A stretch of DNA of 64,000 bases. Origin: Chitinophaga agri. GTDB taxonomy: Bacteria; Bacteroidota; Bacteroidia; Chitinophagales; Chitinophagaceae. The notes under the pieces were generated by a model that was given only the letters and a program-made list of their open reading frames with translations, searched no databases and was not told where the DNA came from. This document shows, one piece after another, positions 16,670 through 27,502 of the stretch. The stretch lies in contig NZ_CP048113.1 of NCBI RefSeq assembly GCF_010093065.1, forward strand, positions 5,332,001-5,396,000. The letters are read 5' to 3'. The first letter of the stretch is position 1. Each line of letters opens with the position of its first letter. The translations under genes and the position numbers were made by a program.

Positions 16670-18523
16670 ATGTCAAATACTTCGGTTCAACAGATAGAAG
16701 ATGTAGTGATAAAATTTGCCGGCGACAGTGGAGACGGTATGCAGCTGACTGGTACCCAGTTTTCCAATAACACTGCGTTAATCGGCAATGACCTGAGCAC
16801 ATTTCCGGACTTTCCGGCAGAAATACGCGCCCCACAAGGTACCCTTGCAGGGGTGAGCGGCTTCCAGCTGCACTTCTCTTCTAATCGTATTTTTACTCCC
16901 GGTGATGCCTGTGATGTACTGGTAGCGATGAATGCTGCTGCGTTAAAAGCTAACCTGAAAGGTCTTAAAAAAGGCGGTATCATTATCGCTAATACAGACG
17001 GGTTTGATTCCAAAAACCTGCGCCTCGCCAACTATCCTGATGGCGTAAATCCGCTGGAAGATGGCTCTCTGCAGTCATACCAGCTGCATACCATGGACGT
17101 GACCAAAATGACCCGTGAGGCACTCAAGGAAGTGAACCTGGGTATGAAGGAGAAAGACCGTGCAAAGAATATGTTCGTGCTGGGCTTCCTCTATTGGTTA
17201 TATGACCGTAGTATGGAAAGTACAGAGAACTTCCTCAACGAAAAATTCGGTAAGAAGCCAGAGATCCTCGACAGTAACCTGAAGGCATTACGCGCAGGCT
17301 ATAACTTTGCTGAGACAGTAGAAGCATTCAGCACCCGTTTCCGTGTGGAAAAAGCACGTATGGAACCAGGTACCTACCGCAGCATCACTGGTAATACTGC
17401 CCTGGCATATGGCCTGATCGCCGCCAGCCAGAAGGCTAACCTGCCACTGTTCCTGGGTACTTATCCGATCACGCCGGCTTCCGATATCCTGCATGAGCTG
17501 AGCCGTTACAAGAACTTTGGCATCCGTACTTTCCAGGCGGAAGATGAGATCGCAGGTATTACATCTGCTATTGGTGCTTCCTATGGCGGGCACATGGGGG
17601 TTACTACTACCTCTGGTCCTGGTATGGCACTGAAGGGAGAAGCCATGGGACTGGCAGTGATGCTGGAAATACCACTGCTTATCGTGAACATTCAGCGCGG
17701 TGGTCCTTCTACCGGTTTGCCAACCAAAACTGAACAGTCTGACCTGTTACAGGCCTATTACGGTCGTAATGGTGAGTGTCCAATGCCAATCGTCTCTGCT
17801 TCTACACCGTCTGATTGTTTCAGCGCAGTTTTTGAAGCATTTCGTATTTCTATTGCACACATGACACCAGTGATCTTCCTGAGTGATGGTTATATTGCAA
17901 ATGGTGCTGAACCATGGCGTTTCCCGCAAAGCAAAGATCTGCCTGCTATTCCGGTTACTTTCAAAAAGGGGCTGAAAGAAAATGAAGAACATTTCCTGCC
18001 TTATCACCGTGATGAAAACCTCGTTCGTCCGTGGGCTGTGCCAGGTACACCTGGACTGGAGCACCGTATTGGTGGCCTGGAAAAACAGAATATTACCGGT
18101 AACGTAAGTTACGATCCGGAAAACCACCAGTTAATGGTGCGTATCCGTCAGGAAAAAGTAGACAAGATCGCCGATCATATACCACCACAAACGATCGAAC
18201 TGGGTCCTGAAAAAGGTAAGGTCCTGGTACTGGGATGGGGTTCTACCTATGGTGCTATCAAGAGTGCTGTACTCGAACTGCTGGCAGAAGGTCATGAGGT
18301 AGCACATGCGCACATCAGATACCTCCGTCCGTTCCCTAAAAATCTGGCGGAAATCCTGCATAGCTATGATAAAGTACTGATCCCTGAGATCAACAACGGT
18401 CAGCTGATCAAGATCATTCGTGAACAGTTCCTGATCGATGCAGTTGGTTACAATAAAATAATGGGAGTACCTATTACTAAAGGGGAATTGGTAATCAAGA
18501 TTAAAGAGATGCTGCAGCAATAA
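16670..18523 (+). CDS. korA: 2-oxoacid:acceptor oxidoreductase, fused gamma-alpha subunit
   Basis: Subunit of a thiamine-dependent 2-oxoacid:ferredoxin oxidoreductase, most likely acting on 2-oxoglutarate. In the 617-aa fusion, the gamma domain (about 8-190) begins VVIKFAGDSGDGMQLTGTQF and includes FPDFPAEIRAPQGTLAGVSG. The alpha domain starts near TGNTALAYGLIAA (about 240) and has GTYPITPASDILHEL, FQAEDEIAGITSAIGASYGG and NIQRGGPSTGLPTKTEQSDL. The catalytic TPP-binding beta subunit is normally encoded directly downstream, but here a terminator follows within 35 nt and no beta gene occurs in the window. The choice between 2-oxoglutarate and another 2-oxoacid is inferred from the family in Bacteroidota. 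Confidence 0.88.
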   Translation: MSNTSVQQIEDVVIKFAGDSGDGMQLTGTQFSNNTALIGNDLSTFPDFPAEIRAPQGTLAGVSGFQLHFSSNRIFTPGDACDVLVAMNAAALKANLKGLKKGGIIIANTDGFDSKNLRLANYPDGVNPLEDGSLQSYQLHTMDVTKMTREALKEVNLGMKEKDRAKNMFVLGFLYWLYDRSMESTENFLNEKFGKKPEILDSNLKALRAGYNFAETVEAFSTRFRVEKARMEPGTYRSITGNTALAYGLIAASQKANLPLFLGTYPITPASDILHELSRYKNFGIRTFQAEDEIAGITSAIGASYGGHMGVTTTSGPGMALKGEAMGLAVMLEIPLLIVNIQRGGPSTGLPTKTEQSDLLQAYYGRNGECPMPIVSASTPSDCFSAVFEAFRISIAHMTPVIFLSDGYIANGAEPWRFPQSKDLPAIPVTFKKGLKENEEHFLPYHRDENLVRPWAVPGTPGLEHRIGGLEKQNITGNVSYDPENHQLMVRIRQEKVDKIADHIPPQTIELGPEKGKVLVLGWGSTYGAIKSAVLELLAEGHEVAHAHIRYLRPFPKNLAEILHSYDKVLIPEINNGQLIKIIREQFLIDAVGYNKIMGVPITKGELVIKIKEMLQQ

Positions 18524-18555
18524 TTCGGCACGCTTTCATGATAAAATAATAGGAG

Positions 18556-18581
18556 ATCCTGCCTCTCGGGGCAGGATTTTT
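18556..18581 (+). terminator. Intrinsic terminator after korA
   Basis: ATCCTGCC (18556-18563) pairs with GGCAGGAT (18570-18577) across a 6-nt loop and runs into a T tract. Confidence 0.85.
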
Positions 18582-18668
18582 ATTATATTTAATACTATAT
18601 AACAAAACAGGCAACTGCACGTTTGCTATATAGGAACGGAACACTACTACATAGCCAAAACCTTTATC

Positions 18669-19262
18669 ATGAAAGGCGCCATCTGGTCTACACTGTTTAT
18701 CTGCCTGTTTATGTTGAACAGTGCATTGTTACACGCCCAAACGCACAATTACGAAATACGTTTCAGTAATCACGTTATCGGTAACGTGACCGCGCATTGT
18801 AAAGTGAACGGAGCTGCCCGCAATATTTCTATCAAAAGTAATGTGGATATGAAATTGCTTGCCAGGTTCAATCTGGATATCTCCTGCGATTTTGATAATA
18901 ATATCCTTATCAGGTCCAAAGTCATCAAAAGTAGCGGTAAGGACGGAGACAACAAGACTATTATCACACAACGGGAAGCTAAAAGCTATTCTGTTGTACT
19001 GAACGGTCAGAAGAGCGTACTGAATACTGCTGAGATCATACATTCGGTAGGTGAAATGTACTTTATGGAGCCCCGGCAGATCACGAAGATCTTTTCTGAG
19101 ACCTTGGGCGTCTTTCTGACGCTTAATTCTCTCGGGAATGGATTGTATGAGCTGTTACTTCCGGAGGGCAAAAAAAACGTCTATAAATACGAAAAGGGGA
19201 CATTGGTACAGGTGGAGGTGTCACAAACTTTAGGTAAAGCATATATCATAAGGGTTAGCTGA
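18669..19262 (+). CDS. Secreted DUF6134-like protein
   Basis: A 197-aa exported protein with a clear signal peptide (about residues 1-23, ending LLHAQ). The body is beta-rich and begins YEIRFSNHVIGNVTAHC, a 'unit with G-x-V/I turn then long strands' pattern like proteins annotated as DUF6134 in Bacteroidota. No enzymatic motif is seen. It is monocistronic: a terminator lies upstream and another immediately downstream. Family assignment rests on overall resemblance only. Confidence 0.7.
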   Translation: MKGAIWSTLFICLFMLNSALLHAQTHNYEIRFSNHVIGNVTAHCKVNGAARNISIKSNVDMKLLARFNLDISCDFDNNILIRSKVIKSSGKDGDNKTIITQREAKSYSVVLNGQKSVLNTAEIIHSVGEMYFMEPRQITKIFSETLGVFLTLNSLGNGLYELLLPEGKKNVYKYEKGTLVQVEVSQTLGKAYIIRVS

Positions 19263-19287
19263 TCATTCTTCCAATAGATATTCAACA

Positions 19288-19320
19288 AAAAGGGACTTCT
19301 CAGAAGTCCCTTTTCTGTTT
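19288..19320. terminator. Bidirectional terminator between convergent genes
   Basis: AAAAGGGACTTCT (19288-19300) and AGAAGTCCCTTTT (19302-19314) are perfect complements, with T-rich sequence after on the plus strand and A-rich before. It serves the DUF6134-like gene and the facing oxidoreductase gene. Confidence 0.8.
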
Positions 19321-19326
19321 TTAGTC

Positions 19327-20517
19327 TTATAATACCCGCTCAATGATCTGGCCGCTTTTCTTCTCTTTCAGTATCAGTTTTTTTGCACCAAAGTGGGTCA
19401 TTTCTTCTTTCACCAGGTAATGATCTGCATCGTAATCCACCAGTGTCTGTGGCTTAGTTAAGCCGGTTTGTCCACGCCAGATATCCAGTTTTACAGGTTC
19501 CCATTGTTTGCTGGCAGCGCTACGGTAAGCTGCGTCAAGTACGGCATTTACCACATAGCCATCATAGAAAGTTTCACGTGCCGGCCGGTTGTTTTCAATT
19601 GCATTGAACATATCAGCAAACATGTGATTATAGCCTAGTTCATTCAGCTCATCTCCAACAGGGAATAACCAGCCGCTATTGCTTTCTGCCTTCTCTGCCA
19701 CATAGTCGGCTCCCTTCCCCGTAGTGAACATGTCAAAACCTGTACGAAGGAAGCTATTCAGCCATATGGTTCCTTCTGTTCCCATTACCTCATCCCTGAG
19801 ATCCAGTCCGCCACGGAAGGTCCAGCTTACTTCGAACTGGCCGATAGCACCGTTCTCGTATTTGACCAGGCCAATAGCATGATCTTCTGCGTCAATAGGT
19901 TTTACCTGTGTATCCGCCCAGCACATTACTTCCACCGGTTTAATATCCTTTCCGATGAAGCTACGCGCAATCTCCACGCAATGGCAACCCAGGTCCAGCA
20001 TACAACCACCGCCTGCCTGTTCTTTATCCCAGAACCACTCACTGTGCGGACCAGGATGTGTTTCCCTGGATTTAGCCCATAGGATACGTCCTAATGCGCC
20101 ACTCTGCACGCTATCCAGCGCCTTCAGGAATTTTGGCGTATATACCAGGTCTTCCAGGTAACCGTTGAAAATACCAGCAGCTTCCACCATTTCCAGCATG
20201 CGCTTCGCCTCTTCTGCATTACGGCCCAGCGGCTTGGTACAGATAACACCTTTTTTGTGTTTACAGCAGAGTGCTACCGCTGCTTCATGCAGATTATTAG
20301 GTAGGGAGATACAAACTACATTCACATCCGGATGGGCAATTGATGCTTCCATATCGGTCGTCCAGTGCCCCACATTATAATCATCTGCGAATTTCTTTGC
20401 ACTTTCTTCTCTGCGCGAATAGATACTGACAATCTTGTCCCGGCTTCTCTGTCCCTGTAACGAGTCTGCATAAAAGCGGCCAATGAAGCCGGAACCTAAC
20501 ATGGAAATACGTTGCAT
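19327..20517 (-). CDS. Gfo/Idh/MocA family oxidoreductase
   Basis: NAD(P)-dependent sugar or inositol-type dehydrogenase. The Rossmann nucleotide loop is at the N terminus ([15 protein letters not shown], GxGxxG). The usual EKP motif appears as CTKPLGRN, with Thr in place of Glu. The C-terminal alpha/beta domain has the [20 protein letters not shown] and [16 protein letters not shown] stretches, with a His likely to be catalytic. The 396 aa fit the family. It sits 113 nt downstream of a nucleoside/sugar-type MFS transporter on the same strand, suggesting a small catabolic unit. Substrate cannot be assigned. Confidence 0.9.
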   Translation of the reverse strand: MQRISMLGSGFIGRFYADSLQGQRSRDKIVSIYSRREESAKKFADDYNVGHWTTDMEASIAHPDVNVVCISLPNNLHEAAVALCCKHKKGVICTKPLGRNAEEAKRMLEMVEAAGIFNGYLEDLVYTPKFLKALDSVQSGALGRILWAKSRETHPGPHSEWFWDKEQAGGGCMLDLGCHCVEIARSFIGKDIKPVEVMCWADTQVKPIDAEDHAIGLVKYENGAIGQFEVSWTFRGGLDLRDEVMGTEGTIWLNSFLRTGFDMFTTGKGADYVAEKAESNSGWLFPVGDELNELGYNHMFADMFNAIENNRPARETFYDGYVVNAVLDAAYRSAASKQWEPVKLDIWRGQTGLTKPQTLVDYDADHYLVKEEMTHFGAKKLILKEKKSGQIIERVL

Positions 20518-20561
20518 AAATATCTGATTGAATTAAGTGATAACGATCGGGCTAAAATGAG

Positions 20562-20610
20562 CACTCCGCAGTAAAACACCAGTTTGACATAGGTAGTTCA
20601 CTGCGGAGTG
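20562..20610 (-). terminator. Hairpin between the MFS and oxidoreductase genes
   Basis: CACTCCGCAGT (20562-20572) and ACTGCGGAGTG (20600-20610) are exact complements with a 27-nt loop. On the minus strand it is followed by a short T-rich stretch. It may partially end the transporter transcript. Confidence 0.5.
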
Positions 20611-20630
20611 TGATATAGAAAAAAGGAAGA

Positions 20631-21860
20631 TTATGCGATGACTTCTTTTTTGGTGTCACGGAAAGATACCATGAACAGGAGCCATACAACAACAGCGATA
20701 CCGGATGGGATCACCCATACATGTCTCCAGAAATTATCAACAGGGTTAGTGGTGTAGTAGTCCGTAATGAAACCTGCTACCCAGAATCCTATCAGCATAC
20801 CTACACCATAGGTGGCAAGGGTAACAAGACCCTGTGCCGCACTTTTGTATTTTTCTCCTGCCTGAGCATCTGTATAGATCTGACCAGATACGAAGAAGAA
20901 GTCATAACAGATGCCATGTAATGCGATACCGATGATCAGCATGAACGAAAGATTGTCCGCATTGCCATAAGCAAATAACAGGTAACGTACAGCCCAGGCA
21001 ATCATACCTACCATGATGGTTTTCTTAAAACCGTAACGGTTAAAGAACACAGGGATCAGGAGTATAAATAATGCTTCTGATACCTGACCAATGATCATTT
21101 TACCGGATGAATTCTCCAGGCCAGACTGTTCCAGGAAATTATGCGCGTTCTGATAATAGAATGCCAGCGGAATACAGATAAGGATGGAAGAGATAAAGAA
21201 AATAAGGAAGTTCCTGCTCTTCAGCAGTTTGATGGCATCAAGACCGAGAATGGAACTGATACTGTCTTTCTGACTTTTATCTTTAACAGGAGGCGTTTTA
21301 GGTAATGTAAAACTGAGTAAACCGAGCAGCAGGGACGAAATTGCTCCCATTGCGAATGTGTTTTTCAGCATGCCGGCGGCAATACCTTCTTTAGAATCCC
21401 AATGGAAAATATAGCTGATAGAGAAACCAGCGACGATCCAACCTACTGTGCCCCATACACGAATAGTAGAGAATTCTTTTTCAGGATTCTTCATCTGGCG
21501 GAAGGAGATAGAGTTTACCAGCGCCAGTGTAGGCATATAACCTACCATGTAGGCAAATACATAAGGATAAAATACGCTCACACTTTCCGCACGATACATC
21601 TGGAACATCAGCACTGCGCCAAGCAGGTGGAGGATACCCAGGATTTTTTCAGCGTTGAAGTATTTGTCAGCGATCATTCCAATAATAAACGGGGCAATGA
21701 TCGCGCCGTAGGACTGTGTTGAAAACACGCTGGCTGTTTCCAGACCGGAAGCAGACAAGTTATTTGCAAGAAATGTTCCCAATGTCACAAACCATGCTCC
21801 CCATGTGAAAAATTCGAGGAACATCATGATAGACAACTGTAAGCGAGTACCTGGTTTCAT
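20631..21860 (-). CDS. Nucleoside:H+ symporter-type MFS transporter
   Basis: A 409-aa inner-membrane permease with about twelve hydrophobic segments. The N terminus LSIMMFLEFFTWGAWFVTLG is the hallmark of the NupG-like nucleoside permease family in Bacteroidota, as is the ALVNSISFRQMKNPEKEFST loop. The central loop (about 195-215) is charged. The gene precedes the Gfo/Idh/MocA oxidoreductase gene. In many Bacteroidota this transporter group sits in sugar-catabolic clusters, so a nucleoside substrate is not certain. Confidence 0.82.
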   Translation of the reverse strand: MKPGTRLQLSIMMFLEFFTWGAWFVTLGTFLANNLSASGLETASVFSTQSYGAIIAPFIIGMIADKYFNAEKILGILHLLGAVLMFQMYRAESVSVFYPYVFAYMVGYMPTLALVNSISFRQMKNPEKEFSTIRVWGTVGWIVAGFSISYIFHWDSKEGIAAGMLKNTFAMGAISSLLLGLLSFTLPKTPPVKDKSQKDSISSILGLDAIKLLKSRNFLIFFISSILICIPLAFYYQNAHNFLEQSGLENSSGKMIIGQVSEALFILLIPVFFNRYGFKKTIMVGMIAWAVRYLLFAYGNADNLSFMLIIGIALHGICYDFFFVSGQIYTDAQAGEKYKSAAQGLVTLATYGVGMLIGFWVAGFITDYYTTNPVDNFWRHVWVIPSGIAVVVWLLFMVSFRDTKKEVIA

Positions 21861-21960
21861 AACGATTTTTAGACTTTATAACTCTTTGATAAAACTTTAG
21901 CGGCAAAAGATAAGTAAAATATAACCGAAATTCCAAATTAGTAGTACGGACGGTGATGAT

Positions 21961-22677
21961 TTACAGTAATTTTTTAGGCATGACACTGATAGCGGAGCCT
22001 TCTGCCAGTAATGCGGAAACCGGTTGCTGCTGCAACATGGGAACGAATGCCGGTCCGTATAGTGCCGCGGTGTCACAATGATAACTATAGTCGGTGATGC
22101 GATGTGTTCTCCATTGGGGGTGTGTCACCTGGTATTCGCCGGTACGCGCAGCGGCCATTTGCGTATAACCCCAGTAATGGTCGGTGATGAACTCAGCTTC
22201 ACTGCCTGGTGGTATAGGCTGGGCTTCTTTTTCAGCAGTAGCTTTTAGATAGTTCCACTCCTGGTTTACTTTCCATTCATAGTTGACTTCCAGTAGGTTG
22301 TCTGCTGTATGTCCCCATCGATGGCGCATAGGATGCGTTGCATATTTTTCCTTATAGATCGTATTGGCAACGAAGGTGATCATTCGTTTTGGAACGATCT
22401 CTTTGACGAATACAACACCTCTTTTCCATATACCGTCTTCTTTGTAGCGTACATAGAAACGAAGGTTTACCTCTTCGAAGTCGCGATGGAAGGGGAGGGA
22501 GAGGCCCATTACGCGGGTATTCTGAAAGAGGAAGCCCACCAGACTGACATACAGGGTATTGTTCCATGTGTCCAGTTCTGTATTGTAGGGTACCAGTGGT
22601 TGCAGCACAGCAGGATCGGCCTCGAAGTTGACCATGAGGAGATTGCGCCATGCAGCTGTTAAAAAAGGTTTTGCCAT
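21961..22677 (-). CDS. YqjF/DUF2071 family protein
   Basis: A 238-aa protein of the DUF2071 (YqjF) family, related to acetoacetate decarboxylase-like folds; no activity is established. Typical features are FLTAAWRNLLMVNFEADPAV at the N terminus, DTWNNTLYVSLVGFLFQNTR (about 42-61) and HRDFEEVNLRFYVRYKEDG (about 70-88). No signal peptide is seen. The start lies 9 nt after the nth stop codon, so the two are likely an operon. Nothing links its role to DNA repair beyond position. Confidence 0.85.
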   Translation of the reverse strand: MAKPFLTAAWRNLLMVNFEADPAVLQPLVPYNTELDTWNNTLYVSLVGFLFQNTRVMGLSLPFHRDFEEVNLRFYVRYKEDGIWKRGVVFVKEIVPKRMITFVANTIYKEKYATHPMRHRWGHTADNLLEVNYEWKVNQEWNYLKATAEKEAQPIPPGSEAEFITDHYWGYTQMAAARTGEYQVTHPQWRTHRITDYSYHCDTAALYGPAFVPMLQQQPVSALLAEGSAISVMPKKLL

Positions 22678-22686
22678 AGTGGTTGG

Positions 22687-23334
22687 TTAGTTGCTGCGGA
22701 TAAGTGACTGGTAGTATTTGCATACCGGCCGGAGACCACATTCTTCACATTTCGGAGAGCGGGCAACACAGATGTATCGTCCATGCAGTATCAGCCAGTG
22801 ATGGGCGATATGCACTTTTTCCTTCGGAATATATTTAAGCAGTTGTTTTTCCGTCTGCAGGGGAGTAGTTGCATTGGTGGTAAGACCGATACGGGCTGAT
22901 ACGCGGAATACGTGTGTATCAACAGCCATATTGGGCTGCTGGTGTACAACGGAAGTGATGACATTGGCTGTTTTACGGCCTACACCAGGTAGTTTGACCA
23001 GTTGCTCTACAGTAGCGGGTATTTCCCCGTTAAAGTCTTCAACTACCATCTGTGCCATACCGATCAGATGCCTGGTTTTATTGTTCGGATAGCTGATGCT
23101 GCGTATCAGGGGAAAAAGATCATCAAACGTGGCGTGGCTGAGGGCTTCTACATCAGGATATTGGCTGAAGATAGCAGGTGTCGTCATATTGACACGTTTA
23201 TCGGTGCATTGGGCCGACAGGATCACCGCTACCAGCAGTTGATAAGGATTATCGTAAATCAGCTCGGTCTCCGCATTGGGAGCATGTTCTTCGAAGTACC
23301 TGAGAACAAAGGCAAAGCGCTCTTTCTTTGTCAT
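22687..23334 (-). CDS. nth: Endonuclease III
   Basis: Base-excision repair DNA glycosylase/AP lyase for oxidised pyrimidines. The 215 aa match the family. The helix-hairpin-helix LPGVGRKTANVITSV contains the catalytic Lys (residue about 122), and the catalytic Asp is in MAVDTHVFRVSARIGL (about 140). The C-terminal iron-sulphur loop CVARSPKCEECGLRPVC has the exact C-x6-C-x2-C-x5-C spacing. Followed 9 nt later by the DUF2071 gene. Confidence 0.96.
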   Translation of the reverse strand: MTKKERFAFVLRYFEEHAPNAETELIYDNPYQLLVAVILSAQCTDKRVNMTTPAIFSQYPDVEALSHATFDDLFPLIRSISYPNNKTRHLIGMAQMVVEDFNGEIPATVEQLVKLPGVGRKTANVITSVVHQQPNMAVDTHVFRVSARIGLTTNATTPLQTEKQLLKYIPKEKVHIAHHWLILHGRYICVARSPKCEECGLRPVCKYYQSLIRSN

Positions 23335-23454
23335 ATCTGTAAAGATAGGGCAAAGATGATATGCTGCAAACAGACAGCAGGTATGACAGATAAGGCGCCT
23401 GTGTCCGTAAAATATGTTTTACGGGCTTTGGGCAGTGCCTTGATATTCAGTAGC

Positions 23455-23607
23455 TTATTTTGCCGGCGTTACTGCTTTTTTCGCATAGTCGGCGATAGCC
23501 TGCAATGTTTCTGGTCTGGGAGAGAAACGGATGGTGTCAAGCGCTTTTCTGGTCTGGTTAAGGCATCTTTCCTCTTCACGGGATAATTCCGGGTCCTGAT
23601 TAGTCAT
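23455..23607 (-). CDS. Small hypothetical protein (50 aa)
   Basis: A 50-aa acidic/basic helical protein beginning MTNQDPELSREEERCLNQTR and ending AIADYAKKAVTPAK. The frame is open further upstream, but the residues before this Met have no coding character. Codon use and the amphipathic helix pattern suggest a real gene. I do not recognise a family. It lies between nth and the DivIC-like gene on the same strand. Confidence 0.5.
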   Translation of the reverse strand: MTNQDPELSREEERCLNQTRKALDTIRFSPRPETLQAIADYAKKAVTPAK

Positions 23608-23836
23608 TGTCTTTGATTTATTGGCGCTATTAGATACAGAATGTAAGGCAAAAAATGAGTGTGTAGAATTCCCCATGCAATATTTTTTTAATACAAATGA
23701 TTAGTTGCTAATACTATAACGGAGATTGATGATGAAGTATTGTCAGACTAAGTGAAATATTTCGAAAGTAAGTATAACCGGTCTACGCGGAAAGCTTGCT
23801 GGCAAAAGGAATAATTGGTGACGTGGAATCTGGTTG

Positions 23837-24142
23837 CTAGTTTTTCTCCGTGATAATGAACAGGTCCTCATTATCTTTCTTCATCAGGTATTTTTCACGT
23901 GCGAATTTTTCCAGTTTTTCCGGACTGGATAGTAGTTCCTCCTGTTCTTTCCTTGTTTTGCTGATCTCCTCCTGGAAGAAGGATTTCTGGGCTTCCAGCT
24001 TATTGACTTCTGACTGCAGTTCGTACTGGGAAATAAAGTTCTTGCTATCCAGAAATACCAGCCATACAAAGAACGCAGCGGCAGAAACAAAGTATTTGTT
24101 TCGCATGTAAGCTGGTAGTCTGACGGATTTTAAACCTGGCAT
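23837..24142 (-). CDS. FtsB/DivIC-like septum formation initiator protein
   Basis: Small bitopic cell-division protein of 101 aa. A short basic N terminus (MPGLKSVRLPAYMRNKY) is followed by one transmembrane segment (about 19-36) and a coiled coil (about 40-75: LQSEVNKLEAQKSFFQEEIS and onward). The conserved EKLEKFAREKYLMKKDNEDL near the C terminus is the DivIC/FtsB hallmark. In the divisome such proteins bridge FtsL and FtsQ-type partners. I chose the Met at 24142; an upstream Met would add residues overlapping the terminator of the enolase gene. In Bacteroidota this gene commonly follows enolase, as here. Confidence 0.87.
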   Translation of the reverse strand: MPGLKSVRLPAYMRNKYFVSAAAFFVWLVFLDSKNFISQYELQSEVNKLEAQKSFFQEEISKTRKEQEELLSSPEKLEKFAREKYLMKKDNEDLFIITEKN

Positions 24143-24172
24143 ATAATGGGTGTGTGACTTAGAACAGTTGTT

Positions 24173-24209
24173 AAAAAAAGCCGGGTTTTGAAGTAAATCA
24201 AAACCCGGC
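24173..24209 (-). terminator. Intrinsic terminator of enolase
   Basis: GCCGGGTTTTG (24180-24190) and CAAAACCCGGC (24199-24209) are exact complements. On the minus strand seven T residues follow. Confidence 0.88.
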
Positions 24210-24292
24210 AAATATGGACCACTAATTAAAATATCGTCATCAAAGATCAGATCCCGAAATTCGACGTACGAGACTCAATCCAGCGTTGGTTC

Positions 24293-25591
<1,299 letters not shown>

Positions 25592-25659
25592 TTAGTTGTT
25601 TTAATATAATAATTTGTAAGTTAATCGGTTACCGGTATATTGAGCCTCCCGGGCACCCC

Positions 25660-26571
25660 CTACTTTGTCAATTCCCTGAAGATGGATTCCAGGCTTTGTG
25701 AATTGCTCTGCAAAGAAAGGATGTTCCGGTTATTTATCAAAGCAAATTGTAGCAGGTTTTTACGTACTTCCTCCAGATTGGCCGCAAACAGCTGCCAGGT
25801 GCGGGCGTCCTGTTGCTTCAGCCTTGTGACCCCTGCAATTTGTTGCAGGTCTGTTTCCGTAGGATACGGTTCACCAAAGGCCACCTGTATGTAACCATTT
25901 TCTATATTACCCTGTTGCAGGTTCTGAAGAGAGTCATCTACAATAATATTCCCCTTATTGATAATGATGACCCGGCTGCACATAGCTTCCACCTCCTGCA
26001 TAATGTGTGTACTGAGCAGGATCGTCTTTGTTTTTCCCAGTTCTGAGATCAGTTCCCTGATATCGGCCAGCTGGTTAGGGTCGAAACCTGAGGTAGGTTC
26101 ATCCAGGATCAGTACTTCCGGATCGTGTATCAGTGCCTGGGCTAGTCCCACACGCTGTTTATATCCTTTGGAGAGATCGCCGATCTTCTTTTTGCTTTCC
26201 GGTTGTAAACCGGTCATGGCGATCACTTCGGCAATACGTTTATCTGCATTATTTCCCAGCCCGTGTACCTGGGCTACAAAACCGAGAAACTCCCGGATGT
26301 ACATGTCTGCATAGAGAGGATTGGCTTCCGGCAGATAGCCGATGCGCTGCCTGACCTCCAGCGGATGTGTGACCACATCGTGACCGCCTACGCTGACGCT
26401 GCCACTGGTGGGCGGCAGGTATCCCGTGATCATTTTCATAGTAGTACTTTTACCGGCTCCGTTCGGACCCAGAAAACCCACTACTTCTCCCTTCTTCAGC
26501 GAAAAAGAGATATCATTGACCGCGCGCTGCTCTCCGTATACCTTGCTTAACTGTGTTACTGTGATTGACAT
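25660..26571 (-). CDS. gldA: Gliding motility-associated ABC transporter ATPase GldA
   Basis: ATP-binding subunit (303 aa) of the GldA-GldF-GldG transporter needed for gliding in Flavobacterium. Walker A is GPNGAGKST (about residues 35-43), the signature region LSKGYKQRVGLAQAL (about 132-146) and Walker B VLILDEPTSGFDPNQ (about 152-166). The Bacteroidota-specific C-terminal tail ends with LQSNSQSLESIFRELTK, typical of GldA. I start at MSITVTQLSKVYG (26571) because GldA proteins begin there; another Met lies four codons upstream. The permease partners gldF and gldG are not in the window, and the gene may serve a general ABC-2 exporter role in a non-gliding strain. Confidence 0.85.
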   Translation of the reverse strand: MSITVTQLSKVYGEQRAVNDISFSLKKGEVVGFLGPNGAGKSTTMKMITGYLPPTSGSVSVGGHDVVTHPLEVRQRIGYLPEANPLYADMYIREFLGFVAQVHGLGNNADKRIAEVIAMTGLQPESKKKIGDLSKGYKQRVGLAQALIHDPEVLILDEPTSGFDPNQLADIRELISELGKTKTILLSTHIMQEVEAMCSRVIIINKGNIIVDDSLQNLQQGNIENGYIQVAFGEPYPTETDLQQIAGVTRLKQQDARTWQLFAANLEEVRKNLLQFALINNRNILSLQSNSQSLESIFRELTK

Positions 26572-26889
26572 TAGGTTTTCCACTTTGGCGGCCCTAAAGT
26601 ATGAAAATCGGGCTAGAATAAAAATCGCTTATAATCGTCTACATGTTAAATAACTGTGTCTTCGGGTATTAAATGAGTCATGATACCGATTTAACTAAAT
26701 ATTTATGACTAAAATTATCACGGAATATATAATTTTAAATATATTCACAAATCGTAACCTGATGCTGAGCAGTATGTTCTGATATATTCTGGTTATATTT
26801 ATCACCTACGTTCTGATGAATGCATGATCGCAACAGTTGTTAATCAATAATCACTATACATTTTAAACCCTGCAAACTTTTAAGATTTC
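26572..26889. other. Intergenic region between gldA and the Ter island
   Basis: A 318-nt AT-rich divergent gap. The only recognisable element is a promoter candidate at 26837-26864 facing the terD genes. No RNA gene or repeat is apparent. Confidence 0.6.
26837..26864 (+). promoter_or_regulatory. Candidate promoter of the Ter island
   Basis: TTG (26837-26839) and TACATTTT (26857-26864) are spaced by 17 nt. The latter fits TAnnTTTG at all but the last base. The first terD start is 25 nt downstream. Confidence 0.4.
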
Positions 26890-27465
26890 ATGGCAATTAA
26901 TTTACAGAAGGGACAAAAAATCGACATCGGACTTTCCAATATCAGCGTAGGTCTGGGGTGGAATCCCAATGAAGGGACAGGAAATGATTTTGATCTGGAT
27001 GCCTCCGCGTTTATGATTGATAGCAACAGGTTGATCCCGTCAGAAGGTTATTTTGTATTCTATGGTAATACAACTTCTCCTGATGAGGCATTACGCCACA
27101 CCGGAGACGATCCTACCGGCGGTAACAGTGCGGACGGTGATGATGAAACCATTAAAGTAGACCTCTCGAAAGTACACTCCGACATCAAGGAAATACTGTT
27201 TGTGGTAACCATCCACGATGCGATTGATCGCCGTCAGAACTTTGGTCAGGTGAGAAATTCATATATCCGTATCGTTAATGATGCAAACGGTGAAGAGATC
27301 GCGAAATATGAACTCGGAGAAGATTTCTCTGTAGAAACCGGCGTGGAATTTGGCCGTCTGTATAACAGAGATGGCAAGTGGCGCTTTGAAGCTTCCGGTA
27401 TCGGTTACAAAGAAGATCTGGCTTACTTTCTGGGTAAATACTACAAGGGACAGATCATTAAATAG
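26890..27465 (+). CDS. TerD family protein (first copy)
   Basis: A 191-aa TerD-domain protein, a beta-sandwich that binds calcium in characterised members. It is part of stress systems linked to tellurite, oxidant, colicin and phage resistance. Seen: MAINLQKGQKIDIGLSN start, the metal-site motif DFDLDAS (33-39), GDDPTGGNSADGDDETIKVD (about 76-95), and FGQVRNSYIRIVND followed by ELGEDFSVETGVEFGRLY. Closest in the window to the third TerD copy (30346), sharing most of the C-terminal half. It opens the island and is followed 37 nt later by the second terD. Cytoplasmic, possibly membrane-peripheral. Confidence 0.93.
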   Translation: MAINLQKGQKIDIGLSNISVGLGWNPNEGTGNDFDLDASAFMIDSNRLIPSEGYFVFYGNTTSPDEALRHTGDDPTGGNSADGDDETIKVDLSKVHSDIKEILFVVTIHDAIDRRQNFGQVRNSYIRIVNDANGEEIAKYELGEDFSVETGVEFGRLYNRDGKWRFEASGIGYKEDLAYFLGKYYKGQIIK

Positions 27466-27502
27466 TCTATTCTATCAACACACATTACTGAAATAAATTT
27501 TT

